From the NCBI RefSeq assembly GCF_048771995.1, contig NC_133063.1, forward strand, positions 13,830,063 to 13,894,062: a stretch of 64,000 nt of DNA, read 5' to 3'. The notes beneath the pieces were generated by a model that was given only the letters and a program-made list of their open reading frames with translations, was not told the DNA's origin and searched no databases. The DNA comes from Taeniopygia guttata (lineage: Eukaryota; Chordata; Aves; Passeriformes; Estrildidae). Position 1 is the first letter of the stretch. Every line of letters begins with the position of its first letter. The position numbers and the translations under genes are program-made. Of the stretch, positions 27,541 to 39,879 are shown one piece after another.

Positions 27541-28297
27541 AAGAAAGAAACTTAAGATCTAGGCATCTTCATCTTCAACAAGGCAGAGTGGTACATGTAT
27601 TGTAGGAGATGATTCTATGATTCTACCTACAATAATTTAAAAGGTATTTAGAGGGAAATTAAAATCTGTAGTCTTCTAGTTTCCTGAAAAATTACACTGG
27701 TAGTGGAAATTCTAATATGCAAATAGAATCTTTTCACTTAACATCTACACTCTCCAGGTGCACATAGGATGATCTTCATATTCATCTCATAAATATTTAC
27801 ATGACCTATTAAAATATTTCTAGATTCACTCTTAATTCCAGTAGCATCTTAGAATACTTTCTGCAAAATTTCTTAACCCATATAGTGCCCTGTAACATAG
27901 TAGCCAGCAGTGGAAATTCTTGACAACTCTAAAAAATACAGATAAAAGATAAATTTTACCTCTCATCAGAAGAGCATGAAGAGTTTTATCCAGAATTTTT
28001 CTCTGAAGACATTTTGACACAAATGAATCTCACTTAAGGAATGCCCAAACTCATATACGATACTATACTTTCATCAGTGGAGAACCTGGCCAATTATAAT
28101 ATGGCAATTCTAAGGGGCTGGGGGGAGGGAGGGAAGAACAGAAATGAAATAATACTCCTTTAAGGTGTTAAAAAGTATAGGTACCTTATACAGCTCCTAG
28201 ACACCTGTAGGAAGCTGACCAACTTCCTTGGCTTCAGAGCTGCAGAGTCTGTTTGTGGGCCCTGAAAATATAACATTGGGCTTTTCAGGTACGGCGT
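27541..28297. other. Intergenic DNA with a G-quadruplex motif
   Basis: AT-rich with no gene. Positions 28114-28133 hold four G tracts (4, 6, 3 and 3 G) with loops of 1 to 2 bases, a strong quadruplex motif about 165 bp upstream of the LTR at 28298. Confidence 0.6.
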
Positions 28298-28637
28298 TGT
28301 CTTGGTTTGACAACTCAAGGAAGTGAGTTTTCTCAGGAAGTTGGGCCCAAACCAGTCAGTGTCAGATTTGCATATTGACACCTGGTGTGACCACTGAAGA
28401 CATGGGCACGTCTCTGAGAACATATGGGGGATAAAAGCAGAGAACTCCCAGGGGAAAGTTCTCTTTGGTTCTGGTCAGTGAAGAGTTCAGACCTGCCCTG
28501 CCCAGCTCAGGCTGGGTGTGGGAGGGGAAGCCATGGGCCTGGAGAGGTCGGCCAGGGGCTGAAGGGACTGGAACCAGGCCGGACAGAAGGGTGGAGAAAA
28601 ACTGAGATGTCTTTTTCCCCCTGCCCAGAGGGGGTGG

Positions 28638-28689
<52 letters not shown>

Positions 28690-29750
28690 GAGAGAGCCTG
28701 TGCCACCTGGAAATTTGATATCATGTGCTGGCAGAACTGGCAGAGAAAAAGAGGTGGGGGAAGGTGCCCAGCCATGGGAGCTCTGGGCAGCCAAGATTTC
28801 AGCTGTCCTGGCAGCCCAAGACTTTTAACCCCTTCTTGGACAATGACAGCTTTGTGAAACATTAATCCTCCTTGACTGGAAAGAGAGATGGCCTGGAGCC
28901 TGAGATGTTAGAAGAAGAAATCTAGGTGGGAGAAGATGATGGAGTGGCCTTGGCTGGACTTTTCTTGTATAGCCACAGACTGAACCAATTTCTCCTGCAA
29001 CAGAGACTGAATTCTTAGGGGTGTGCAATGGATGGAGCCAAGGGAGTGACCAGCAGCAGAGACTGCCAGGGCAAGAGTGGGAGTGACCTGCTGCAGCGAT
29101 GCCAGGAGACTGACAGGAGTGGAGTGAGCAAAGAAAGATGAGGAGGGTGTGGTGGTGCCCTCAGTCTTCAGGGAAGGAGATCTCTCTTCTCGAGACCCTC
29201 GGTTCCAGTGGAGGAGAAAATGGGGGGACTGTTGTCCCAGAATGAGAAGCTATTGCTCTTTGGTCCTTGGCAAAGCATCATTAAAGGAACCCAGTGAGCA
29301 GTTTTGGTCCAAGCACGGTAGTGAGGGCACTGTACGTGGAAGGAGGATGTCACGATGGCAGATTTTCTCTGCGTGGTGCCATGTGTGACATGGAAACACA
29401 AGAGGTTGCAATCACGTTTCCTGGGGGACTCTATGGTACAAGAGAGACTCCTCTCTCCCCTGATGGACTGAGAATTGATTATCTGAGGGGTGGTAACTTG
29501 ATTGAGGGTCCAAGTTTTGTCTCACTGTGTTTTGTTGGAAATTGGGTGGGGGGAAGAGGAATGTTTTGCAAGGTTTTAATCTGAATTCTGTGTGTGTCTT
29601 TTATTATAGTAATAGGTTAATAAAGTTCTTCTCTTTGTTTTTAAGCTCGAGCCTGCTTTGGTCTATATGTGGCCGCATCTCACAGCACTCACCTGGGGAA
29701 GGCGCATTTTCATGGGGGCACTGGCATTGCACCAGCACCAAACCATAAGA
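28298..29750 (+). mobile_element. Long solo LTR of an endogenous retrovirus (family B)
   Basis: About 1.45 kb. It begins TGTCTTGGTTTGA and ends near CAAACCATAAGA, giving imperfect inverted termini (TGTCTTGGTTTG against TCTTATGGTTTG). Promoter and 3'-processing signals are in order: a TATA-like GGATAAAAG at 28429-28437 and AATAAA at 29619-29624, followed by a GCCTGCTTTGGTC-type U5 and the CACTGGCATTGCACCAGCAC end typical of a songbird LTR family. The (AG)n array lies inside. No coding retroviral sequence adjoins it. The flanking 5 bp do not match, so the target duplication has decayed or the ends are slightly off. Open frames inside (up to 166 codons) are shadows of low-complexity DNA. Confidence 0.75.
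28641..28696. repeat. (AG)n microsatellite inside the LTR
   Basis: About 27 AG units with one GG interruption at 28679-28680. It lies within the transcribed part of the LTR predicted from its TATA and AATAAA boxes. Confidence 0.95.
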
Positions 29751-32039
29751 TGTCCATAAGTCTAGGTCCTCATAAACAGTTTTTTTTTTCCTGGAACTGC
29801 TGTCAAGAAACAAATTCTATTAAAGCTGTTTATTACAAATCAAGCACTTATATGTAAAAAAAATATATCTTTGTATTATTAGTTTTAAAGTGAATTAACA
29901 GAGCTCTATAGAAGCAGCTGGTAAGGGAAAGCCTATGGAAGCTAAGTTTCAGACTATCCTGGTCTCTTCAGAAGAGATTAGTATATTGAATATATAGCTG
30001 TCAGACAACTTGCTTTGTACAACTGCAGCACTGCTGGACACAATGTGGCTGTTGTTTATTTCCTATATTATTTTTCTTAGTTGTTAGAGTTCAAAACAAA
30101 CATAGATAAACTAAAAAAGTTTATTTACCTGTATTTTTTATTTAATTCTTAGCAATCACACCAAAACAAAAGTAAAATCACCTAAACTAAAACAATTATT
30201 TTAATAGCCACAAAGTGTCTGTTCACACCTCATAAATAGGGTGGAAAGAATGACAACAGCTAGTCATATAATTATTAAATACAGCAATCACACTGTTTTA
30301 CTTATTAGAAAATATATTCCAGATGGGCTCAAAATAAATGAAACACTAGTTAATAAATGTACATCAACATGCCATTCTAATTTAGCTTTTTCATAATACT
30401 TCACATAGTGAGACACTGGGATGCATTTTCACTTTTGTACGGCCTGTCAATTCTGTCTTAAGACTTTTTTGTTTCTGCTGTGAATATCATCCACAGCTTC
30501 AGTTCAGTACCATCTGCTATACACCTTAGGACTCCCAAACAACAGCCTTTCCATTCAAAATAGCAATCATTTGGAGTAATAAAATCCCCTACTGAGTTGG
30601 TATAATTTGGGAGGCATCACACAATCACAAATTTCATTTAATGTTTCTCCATCAACTATTTTACCTAATTTTTTCTTTCATTTTTATTAGCATTTTGAAA
30701 CAGGCTAGATAGAATTGGTCTTTTTTTTTGCCTGCTGATTCAAAAGTGATAAAATGTGCCAGAGAGACAGCATGTTAAATTTTCTGTGCTGTGATACTAT
30801 GTTGCTCAGAGGTTTATGAAAAATTGTCACCTTTCTGGAAACCTTGTCATCAGTTCTCCAGTTCTTAAAGACAAGAAAAGAGATAAGGGCAAATTCCAGT
30901 GCTAAGGTGGCAACTGGTTTGAAGACAATTGAGTGAAGGCAAAGGGATTTTTTTTTTTAATGAATGTCCATTGAAACAATTTTTCAAATGTTTCAAATAC
31001 TCAGTCCTGATCTGTCCAACAGGAAATTATTTGCTTTAGAAATTTTCTTTAAGTCTCAGAAGCTGAGATGTATGTGTGGTACGGGTACATAAGTACTACC
31101 AAAACAAGTGAGTTTGCACCAGAAATATCTACCAGCTGTTGCACAGACCTTTATATTATAAGCAGCGTAAACCAGCCTGTAAAGTTAAATGAGACTGTGA
31201 AAGGACTGATTCCAGAATCCAAGCTAGCTTCACTAGCTCTTGTTTTTTCTAGAGTGCGCACTGAACCCATCCACACACAGACTAAGTGCTTGGGAGCTTT
31301 GCTTAGTTTTCATTAGTACCCAAAGCATATCATCTAGCTTTGTAACTGTGTGCATACTGAGCTTTTCCTGTTCCACAGTTCAGCATCACAGAGCACAAGT
31401 ACTCACAAGACTAGACTAGACTCCTGTATAATTAGGAGTGTTGCCATCACAGGGCACTTCAAATATCCCTCGTACCCATAACATTTAATTTTCTTTAGTT
31501 TGCTTATTGATGCAGGAAATTATTAAAGCAAAAATTAAATGAAAATTGACTCCAGCTATGCTAGAAATGTAAGTAGTTTCTCAACTGTTTAGTCAATTTC
31601 TGACTGAAAATGCACTGTACTTTCTGTGTATCACAAAAAGAGAAGGGCATAACAAGATTATAAATTAAGGAGTTGTTTGAGGTTATAGGAATAGCTAAGA
31701 TGACCTCGTCTACTTGAAAATAACCAGAACAGTGGTTATGGTCCAGGAAACTTACTTACAAAAAGCCAACAGTAATCAAGAGTGTTTGGATACCATACAC
31801 ATAAAATTAGATAGCACAATGTACATCAGGCTGAGGCTTTTTTTTTTCTTCAGCTATCATAGAGAAATGCAGTTTGACTGTAAAAGCCAAATTTGACTGT
31901 AAAATTCCAGGAATGGCTGAGCACTTACTAAAACCTACAATAAGGACCAACAGTTAGTATGAGATGAGAAATAAAATTATCTTTGTTTGAAATGATTGCT
32001 CTAGTCATGATGCAGATATAGCAAGGATATTCTTCTCTA
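29751..32039. other. AT-rich intergenic DNA
   Basis: No gene and no recognisable repeat. Frames are all below 85 codons without family resemblance. Confidence 0.55.
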
Positions 32040-32051
32040 TTTATTTTTCTC

Positions 32052-32112
32052 TTTTTTTTTTTTCCTTTTTTTTTTTGGGGGGGGGGGTTGGTTGGTTGGT
32101 TTGTTGTTTTTA
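32052..32112. repeat. T-run/G-run low-complexity tract
   Basis: Two T runs, then an 11-base G run at 32077-32087, then TTGGTTGGTTGG. It has the same character as the tracts at 8.1, 38.9 and 63.8 kb. Confidence 0.85.
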
Positions 32113-32246
32113 GTTTCATTGATGGTTGGTTAATTTGTTGTTACACAACAAGTTTGCTGTAACACAGAATTAAGAATTTTGTACTTAATCATGAAATATG
32201 CCATGTCACATACGGGTTCATAGGTCTGTACAAGAATTCTACACTT

Positions 32247-32395
32247 ATAGGACCACAGAATGTGTTGGGTTGGAAAGAACCTTAAAGATCAGGTTCTGAT
32301 TTCCCTGCTGTGAGCAGGGACACCTTTCACTAGACCAGGTTACTGAAAGCCCCATCCAACCTTGCCTTCAACACATTCAGGGATGGAGTATACAC
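32247..32395 (-). mobile_element. CR1 3'-end fragment, antisense
   Basis: It contains GTTGGGTTGGAAAGAACCTT, AAGATCAGGTTC, GCAGGGACACC and CACTAGACCAGGTTACTGAA. This is the reverse complement of the avian CR1 3' untranslated region. Only about 150 bp remain, consistent with the strong 5' truncation usual for CR1. Confidence 0.9.
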
Positions 32396-32543
32396 AACTT
32401 TGACAGAAGTGATGAAAAATTAAACAAGGGTTTAGATACCATGAATTCTCAAAGCCATTTTCCCTTCAACAGTGAGTTTTTTCACCAAGCTTCAGGACTC
32501 AGCAGTCCACCAATTTGAAGATTTTTGAGAAAGCAAGCTACTA

Positions 32544-33240
32544 CCACATGCTTTTGAAATTAGTTGCAGCGTGGCCCTCTTGGGCAATTTCATAGTCAGC
32601 TGCGGCCGTTAACATCACTTGTTCTTGATCTTTCACTTCTTATTCCAAGGCATCAATATGCATCCTATGTTGCTTCAGTAGTTCATTCTTTTCATGCCAT
32701 GAGCTAATTTTTTTTTTTCTGAGAATAAATACTTCTTGTTTAACCTTCTGATATTCCTCTTAAATGAGCACATAGCCGGAGATAGCAGAGAAATAAGAAA
32801 CTATATGTTAGAATCAAGAGCAAAAACAAAATTCTCCTTGATAACTGCAGTCAAAAGCTTTCAGAATACAAGCTGAGAAGGCAATTATACAGAAGGCATT
32901 TTGGTCCTCTTTGTGCAAAAATGAACTTTGTTAAGCCCCTGTGTTACACTGTCTTAACTTGAATTATTTCATAACCCGGTAAGTTTTGTCTCGTTCAGCA
33001 GAAACCTTATAAAAATGCATCTTACTTTCAGCCACAGTGCCAGAAAGAAACATGAGATACTTCACCTCCATGACTTTGTAACTATAGTTACACCATAATT
33101 TTTTTTGTACAAGTATTAGATATTAAGTAGAGCATAAACAGGGACTATAAAATGTGTCACTTTAAAGCAATAGACAAACTTATTACCTGTATATCTTCCC
33201 TGGAAGATATAAGGTTCTCATACTTAGCATCTGAAGGCCA
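32544..33240 (-). pseudogene. Broken coiled-coil-coding relic (two exon-like blocks)
   Basis: Two blocks read in compatible frames on the minus strand. Block 1 (33240-33187, 54 bp) lies between an AAACAG acceptor and a GTAATA donor and encodes WPSDAKYENLISSREDIQ. Block 2 (32756-32544) follows an AG, starts in the same phase and encodes EYQKVKQEVFILRKKK, then ISSWHEKNELLKQHRMHIDA, one in-frame TAA at 32642-32640, then EVKDQEQVMLTAAADYEIAQ, and ends in two TAG codons. The charged, Leu/Ile-spaced composition is typical of a coiled coil. I do not recognise the parent gene. The intron between the blocks argues against a processed copy and favours a remnant of a spliced gene. No further exons were found upstream. 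Chance cannot be excluded. Confidence 0.35.
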
Positions 33241-36200
33241 CTGTTTAAAGCAAAGAACATATTAAAATCAATTTTTATTTACCTGACTTTGAAAATGAAT
33301 TAATCTTTTAATCTCTATAAATTGAAATGCTATGTTTCAGCTGGTGTTTCTCTCTGACATCAGAATTCACAAGTGCACTTGCATGAATGCAAAACAAGTA
33401 CAAAGAGAATCCTGCACACAATAAGGCAAATCATCATGCTGATAAAGCCCCAGTGTCATCATCATAGCAATGGAGAAAATAGGAGTTGGTGACACATGGA
33501 AAAGACAATTGCATAGAAGATTTTGAACAACAGGTGGAAAACAATCAAACAAGAAAAACACTGAGACCAAAAAAAAACAATCTAGCTTAACTTGTAATTA
33601 TATTTAATGCTCAAAACCATAAATTTCCTTCTTAAATTTCTTTTTTACCAATTTAAAAATATGGAAGTCCTTTCTAAAAAGAGGGACACCTATGGAGTAA
33701 CTAATTCATATTATGGATAAATTCTACTGAAAAAGTAATAATTAAAACAGGAAACATTTCTTCTGTGTCATCTTCAGAATAAATGTAAACTGTTCTCTCA
33801 TGTGCCTTTGGTTAGCCTTTTGAAAATGGAAAAAGTAGGGAGAAAAAAATCTTACTAATTGCAAACAAGTCTCTCTGCTCAATTAAAATTTAAACTAAGT
33901 GGAATAATTGTACATATGGCATGCATAACAACAGCAATAATATCCTGTTCAATTCAGTGCAATGAAAATCTTCTCCTGCTGTTAATGATATATAATGTCA
34001 CCAAATTTAAGAAACTGAATTAAATAAAAGGCAAAATACCGTTCCTTAAAAATCCTTGCAGAATGAAAAAATGAGTACCAGACAGGACCTCAGGAAATAT
34101 GTTTATGACTGTAGGATGGCCAGAGAAAGGATGGGATTCATTGCATAGACCTGTTTCCTTGTGCATGAAATAATGTCTCCCAACACAGGGGGTGCAAGAT
34201 GTGATTGCAACAACACCATATTTTTAAGCTTCATAAACTCAAGACCCCAACACAGTAGGAGAAAACTATAAATTTTGAGTAACATAAAATTAAATTTAAT
34301 GTCGTGATTTCTATGATTAAAAGAGAAATTATTCAAAAAGGCTGTTAGTGAGACTCTGACACCAAACTTTTTTGTGATCATTGCTGACTAGCTAGCAAAA
34401 ATTCTGTAATTCTGCCACAGATTAATATAGTATTTTTGATTATTTGGTTCATCAGTACCAGTATCAAAATTTTCAGTCTATTTTACATACACAGGCATTC
34501 CACTTCCCAGCAAAAAGATCTCAGCTCCTTGTCAATTAGAATGCTGTGAAATGATACTGCAAAATTTATGACCATCATCAACAGACATCTTATTCCTCAG
34601 TATGGTTAGCTGACTGCTGTGTCATATGTCCTTAGGCCTGAGCATTACAGTATTTTCTTTCTTGATGTCCTTTCTCATTAATTTCTTTGAGCTGTACGTA
34701 ATACAGGCACTAGAAACAGCTGATAATCTTTATCTTTTAAACAAGGTTTTTACTGATCTAAAAGTAACCCAGTTGCATTTTTAATAGAAAAAAAAAACTA
34801 AGACACTGTTCCATCTAAAAGAAAAAAATGGCAAAAATTAGCATAAATTGTTTTGAATCAGTGTTACATGGGCAACAAAAAACTATCAGTGTCACCATCC
34901 TTTGATGGATTGGGGAAAATAATAAACCATTTACATGGACTTTTTAAATCAAGTTTTTCCAGTAGTTTTTACAATGTGAAACACATTTCTAATCACATCA
35001 AAATTGAAGATTTCAGCTTCTATAAAAAGATTTTATTACAATTCAGAGATAGCTAGCATCCAGCCTGCAGTTTATTGGTTTCATAGAATTCATTTTCTTA
35101 TTGATAATTTAATTTTAATTCTATATATAAAAATCTGTTGCCCTAAACATGACTTGAAAATTATTTCCTTTTATTCTAATGACTTCTCTTTTTATTGGTT
35201 TGGTTTCAGATTTTTTGTTTGAGGCTTTTGATATACAAACCAGCTGCATTCTTCAAATGCACAACATAATACTCTTGATCAGCAGGCTGAACAAGAAAGA
35301 AAGGAAAGGAAAGGAAGAGTGTATAGAGAAGGACACACTCATTCATCACCCAGTCAGTCTTCATTGATTAGGTTACTGTCAAGTCCTTCTTTCATCTACC
35401 CCTTCCAAAATAGTGATTTCTTCTTGAAGATAAGTTGCATTTAATTTTCTGAGGCAAAGAAAGACATGCAGGGAAACAAAAAGTTATGTCCTTTAGGGGA
35501 ATGACAGTCCAATGTCTACCTCAAGTTAACATTAAAATATCAGATAGACACATCATGGTTATTCAGAAATAGCAATCTAATAATTATGCAAATCAAACCT
35601 TTCTCTGTCAGAGTGCAGGGATTTACATAATTGAGAAATAAACATACAATTATGGGTCAGTGATGGCACAGCATCAAGGTACTTAAGAGGAAATCTCAAT
35701 ATCACTGTATTTAAACCAAAAACATGGAGTTATTGAGGGCAATAGATGTAGCACATTAAGCCTGAGTCTACAGAAATATGAAACCCATGAAAAATCTCAT
35801 CCTGTGTACCAAAATAAAGCACAAATCCTCAGTTGCTAAAAGCCTACCCAGCTTCACTGATTGAAATGAAGCTGCATCAATTTCAATAGCTAGAAACAGA
35901 GCACTGGTAGAATGAGTCAGTGTGCCTTGCAATCAAGATAAAGACATGGAACCAAGGTAAAATTCTTAGAGAATTACAGCCTTTCCCACCCCCAGATCCC
36001 CCTCATTTCCTCATCAGAATGAATATTGTTTGGAACTAGGATTACCCCTAATGTTACGAAAACCTGATCAATTCCCTACCAATACTGAAGGTGCAAGTGG
36101 AGCAGTAGTCTCACAAGCTCTCTGCTCATGCTACACACCAGAACCAACAGACTTAGTGGCAGATGTTTGGGCAAAACCTTTTTGCCTAAAGATGGGATTA

Positions 36201-37942
36201 AATTATATTTTCTGGTGTCATCTTCTTCCAGTTACAAGGGGTAACGGCCTGACCTATTTAGTTTAATTTTAAATTTCACAAATGTATGAAAAGAATGTTT
36301 GAAAGTTAAATACTATTTTTAACTTTCTAAAATTTTGTTAAGAGGAAGTAGGAAAAAAAATGCCTGTAGTAGGAAAAATAAATCTGTCACACTTTTCCCA
36401 ACATTATTTAACAGACTAAAGACCTTGTTAGAGCCCTCAAGACAGACTATGAGCTAATTTTCAACTAATTACTAAAAGATTATATAATTTTCTATGCATC
36501 TCTTCAGACCCTGAAAGTTTGGACCTCTGTTCCTGTTTGGGATTTTCAGATTTGTCTTTTCTTCAAGCAAGAACTTCACTACAGCTTTTCAGCTCAATTA
36601 TCCTACTTCCTAAATTATTTAACTTCCTGCCAAACACTGTTTCTACCTCTCTCTTTTTGCTCATGCTGGAATCAATGCCATCAATCCCCTGAATGTCAAC
36701 CAAGAGAAGAGAATTAATGATGTCACATTATCTTGTCCCATGTCACAGACATTTCTTAAACCATGTAGTAAAAAGAAAGAAAAGCATGCTAGACTCAAGA
36801 AACCAGATTACAAAAACACACATAGAGTCTGTATTTGTTCACTGGAACAGGGAGCTGAAAGAACAGGGAAAGATTTCCCTGAGTGAAAGATAACTATTAA
36901 GCTTTGGTAGCACCTCATACATTATTATTACAGAATTCCCAGTTTGAGAAAAATAGCTTTGTCCTTACCTTTAGCATTAGTTGCTATTCCATTGAAATTT
37001 CATCCATATACTTGCCAAAAGAGCTCTGTCCTTTAATTCATCTGTTTGCTTGATTGTTTGTTTGTTTTCTAAAAGCCTAAATGAACCCACAGAATCATAG
37101 AAATCTATTTAGGGGGATGAAATATATTTAAAGGCAACTGAAATAACATCATCGCATCAATAATGAATGCACATATTGGGGTTTTTGCTGTGTGAAATCT
37201 GTTTCCTACCTGTTGGGTTACAAGAAATTTTCTTCAAAATCTTTATTTTCCTCTGTCCAGTTTCACTTTGAATTGTTATTCCACAAGCAGCTAGAAAAAC
37301 ACAGTGCAAAAGCGTCACAGAAACAACACTTGTTTAAAAAATTCAACCAAAATGTGTGTGTTCTCATTTTTCAGTATGAAACATATACTTCAAAACTATA
37401 AGCTACTGGTTATAATAAAAATATGCTATATCAAAATATTTCTATAAGGCAGACTCAAAAATTATAACAAAGTATTTACTCAAAGTGTCTCATTAAAACA
37501 GAGAATGTGTACCATACAACATATTAATTAGGCTTTATATGAGCACTGATTTTGAAAGGAATATATTTTCTCTTTTTAGATTGAAACAGGTTTATTTTAA
37601 AATAAACAGAAGAATTTAAGTACAAGAAAGATATTTTTATGCCTGTGATATTCAGTGACTTCCCATTGGCCTTATATTAGTGTTTTCGGCTTCATGTTTA
37701 TCCTACTTAATCTTACTAAGTTGAATGTTTCTGCAGTAGATTTAGCAGAAGCTATAATTTATTTTAGCAGAAGCTATAAATTAAACCTTTTTCCACTCTT
37801 ATCTGAAAGATCATATAAAATGCGGTCACTTGCTTTCCTTTCATTCAAGATGGTTTGAAAACAAAATATAATCCAGAACTGAGTCCAAAAAATCATTCAT
37901 CTCCTTAGCTACATGCAGTGACCCTGGAAAACTGCAGTTCAT
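33241..37942. other. AT-rich intergenic DNA
   Basis: No gene is identified. If the relic at 32.5-33.2 kb had upstream exons they should fall here on the minus strand, but I see none I can defend. A 92-codon minus frame at 34103-34381 and a 78-codon plus frame at 36030-36266 show no family features. Confidence 0.5.
37741..37782. repeat. Short tandem duplication, 22-bp period
   Basis: TTTAGCAGAAGCTATAA occurs at 37741 and again at 37763 in an otherwise AT-rich stretch. Confidence 0.85.
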
Positions 37943-38380
37943 ATATCCATAAAATCATGGAATTGTTAAGGTTAAGTTTGGGAAAGATCTCCAAGATCAT
38001 TAAGTTTAACTAACCCCTTTGTGTTCATCACTAAACCATGTCCCCAACCACAAGACCCACATGCCTCATGGATGCTTCAAGGGACAGTGATTCCACCAGT
38101 ACCCTGGACATTCTGTTCAAGTTTGAACATCATTTCAGTGAAGAAATTTTTCCTAATATCTAACCTAAATTTCCTCTGGTGCAATCTGAAGCTGCTTCTT
38201 CTCATTGTGTCACTCTGTTACTTGGGAGAAGAAGTGTACCCCCATCTGGCTACAACCTCCTTTTAGGCAGCTGTAGACAGCAGTAAGGTCTTCCTTGTCC
38301 CTTCTTTCCGCCAGGGTCAACAATCCCAGGTGCTGCCACTGCTCCTCATGTTGCCAGGTGAAGAATTGCTTGCCCCTAGT
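37943..38380 (-). mobile_element. CR1 fragment, antisense, 3' portion
   Basis: It starts with the CR1 tail in reverse (AAAATCATGGAATTGTTAAG) and continues with ACTAAACCATGTCCCCAA, TCAGTGAAGAAATTTTTCCT, GTTACTTGGGAGAAGAAG and CTGGCTACAACCTCCTTTTA. This is the reverse complement of the 3' coding and untranslated region of CR1. It stops near 38380, and the next upstream part of a CR1 resumes at 38956 in the same orientation. Confidence 0.9.
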
Positions 38381-38955
38381 GGGCTAATACAATGATAATT
38401 TTACAAAATCATAGAACTGCACAATCAAAATTTACAATAAACATTAACCAAGGAGCAGAATAAGAAATTGATCAAAGGACTCACAAAATAATGAACTAGA
38501 CCAGATATGTTAACTGCTCTCCTAATTTGTAAAACTAACACCAATTCATCATGTGTTCAGACACAGCTGTGAGGTGGCTGGCCACCAGCGATCACCAACA
38601 ACACCCTCAAGACAGAAGAAGCTATGTGCTGATGGAAAGGAATATATTTTAATGGCTTTGGGAAAAATATTGTCACATATATGTTTCTTCTCAGAAAACC
38701 TATGAACAGTTATGTGAAATATAGTATGCAAACAGGAGTTTTTTCCATACTCAGCACATAAAACAGGTGGGGCTATCCCCTTTGTATCTGGTGTCACAAT
38801 GAAGAATGAATGCCCTGCTCTCAAACTACAAAAATTATAAACTTAGGGAGTTTGCTTTTCTGCTGGGTTGGGGGTTTTTTTGTTGGGTTTGTTTTTTTTT
38901 TTTTTTTTTGTTTTTTTTGCTTGGGGTTTTTTTTTTGTAACACTCATAGAATTTA
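38381..38955. other. 575-bp segment separating two antisense CR1 pieces
   Basis: Unrelated AT-rich sequence, ending in a T-run/G-run tract at 38852-38937. It interrupts what look like consecutive parts of one CR1 copy. I see no terminal inverted repeats, target duplication or oriented poly(A) tail that would identify an inserted element. Confidence 0.5.
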
Positions 38956-39125
38956 TATTCCCTATCCTTCCCCAGCTTTGATGACCTTCTTCAAACTTGC
39001 TCCAGCACCTCAAAGTCTTTCTTGTAGGGAGGGGTCAAAAACTGAATACAGGTACACCACTGCCGAGTACAGGGAAAGGATCCCTTCCTAGTTGTGCTTG
39101 ACACACTATTCCTAATATTCACACT
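38956..39125 (-). mobile_element. CR1 fragment, antisense, internal portion
   Basis: CCAGCTTTGATGACCTTCTT, CTTGCTCCAGCACCTCAAAG, TCTTTCTTGTAGGGAGGGG and CTGCCGAGTACAGGG are the reverse complement of the C-terminal coding region of CR1. It lies upstream in the element of the piece at 37943-38380, so the two probably derive from one insertion. Confidence 0.85.
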
Positions 39126-39879
39126 AACAATGGCAACATAGAAACATGACATTGCTTCCACACTAATTAAAAGTTGTAAATATTTTTCTTATCTTGCTTT
39201 TCATATTGCTGTAGATTTTACACACCTCCTTAATAAGTGCACGGCATCAGTGGCAGTACCAGGCTGCTGGACAAAAGGAAAGAGAAAACCTCTACAGCTC
39301 TAAAAGTAGTAACAATCAAGACCTTAACAATAACACAAGGCAAAGACAGTGAAAATACTGGAAATTAACACTAAAAGGTGATTTTAAATTTCACCTTTTA
39401 AGGTTTTTAATTAAAAGAGCAAGCTAATTTTTTGCTTCCTGGTCACTCCTCGTGGCTAAATTTTTAAAGAAAAAATGTGTGGTTGGGGTTTACTGTGCTT
39501 GAACAAGCTTACATTATTCAAATAGGTGGTGTTATAAGGTGAATTAGGAACCCATAGTTTAGCAACAAATTTCCATTTCTTTTTTGATGACAACTCCCAA
39601 ACAATGATACTAATCTTAACAAAACACTTGATTATCTTGCTTCAAAACACATTTCTGTAACAAACTGATTAATTTCTGAGAAGTGAAATCTTCATTGTAC
39701 GTGCTTTTTATTTTTCTGTACAAAAGGAAAAAAGAATTCTAATATTCAACTGACTAATCAAATTCACTCTGAAATGTAAAGAGTTCATAAAATTAATGTT
39801 TCTGATATTTGTATTTATCATTGTACTGGATCTGGCAAGGCTGAAATTTAATTTCTACACAGCAGCCTTTTGTGTGCTA
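39126..39879. other. AT-rich intergenic DNA
   Basis: Nothing recognisable between the CR1 piece and the LTR. Confidence 0.5.

Noticed and set aside
28362..28862. 166-codon minus and 134-codon plus frames
   Set aside because: They lie inside the LTR and are kept open by the (AG)n array and high GC.
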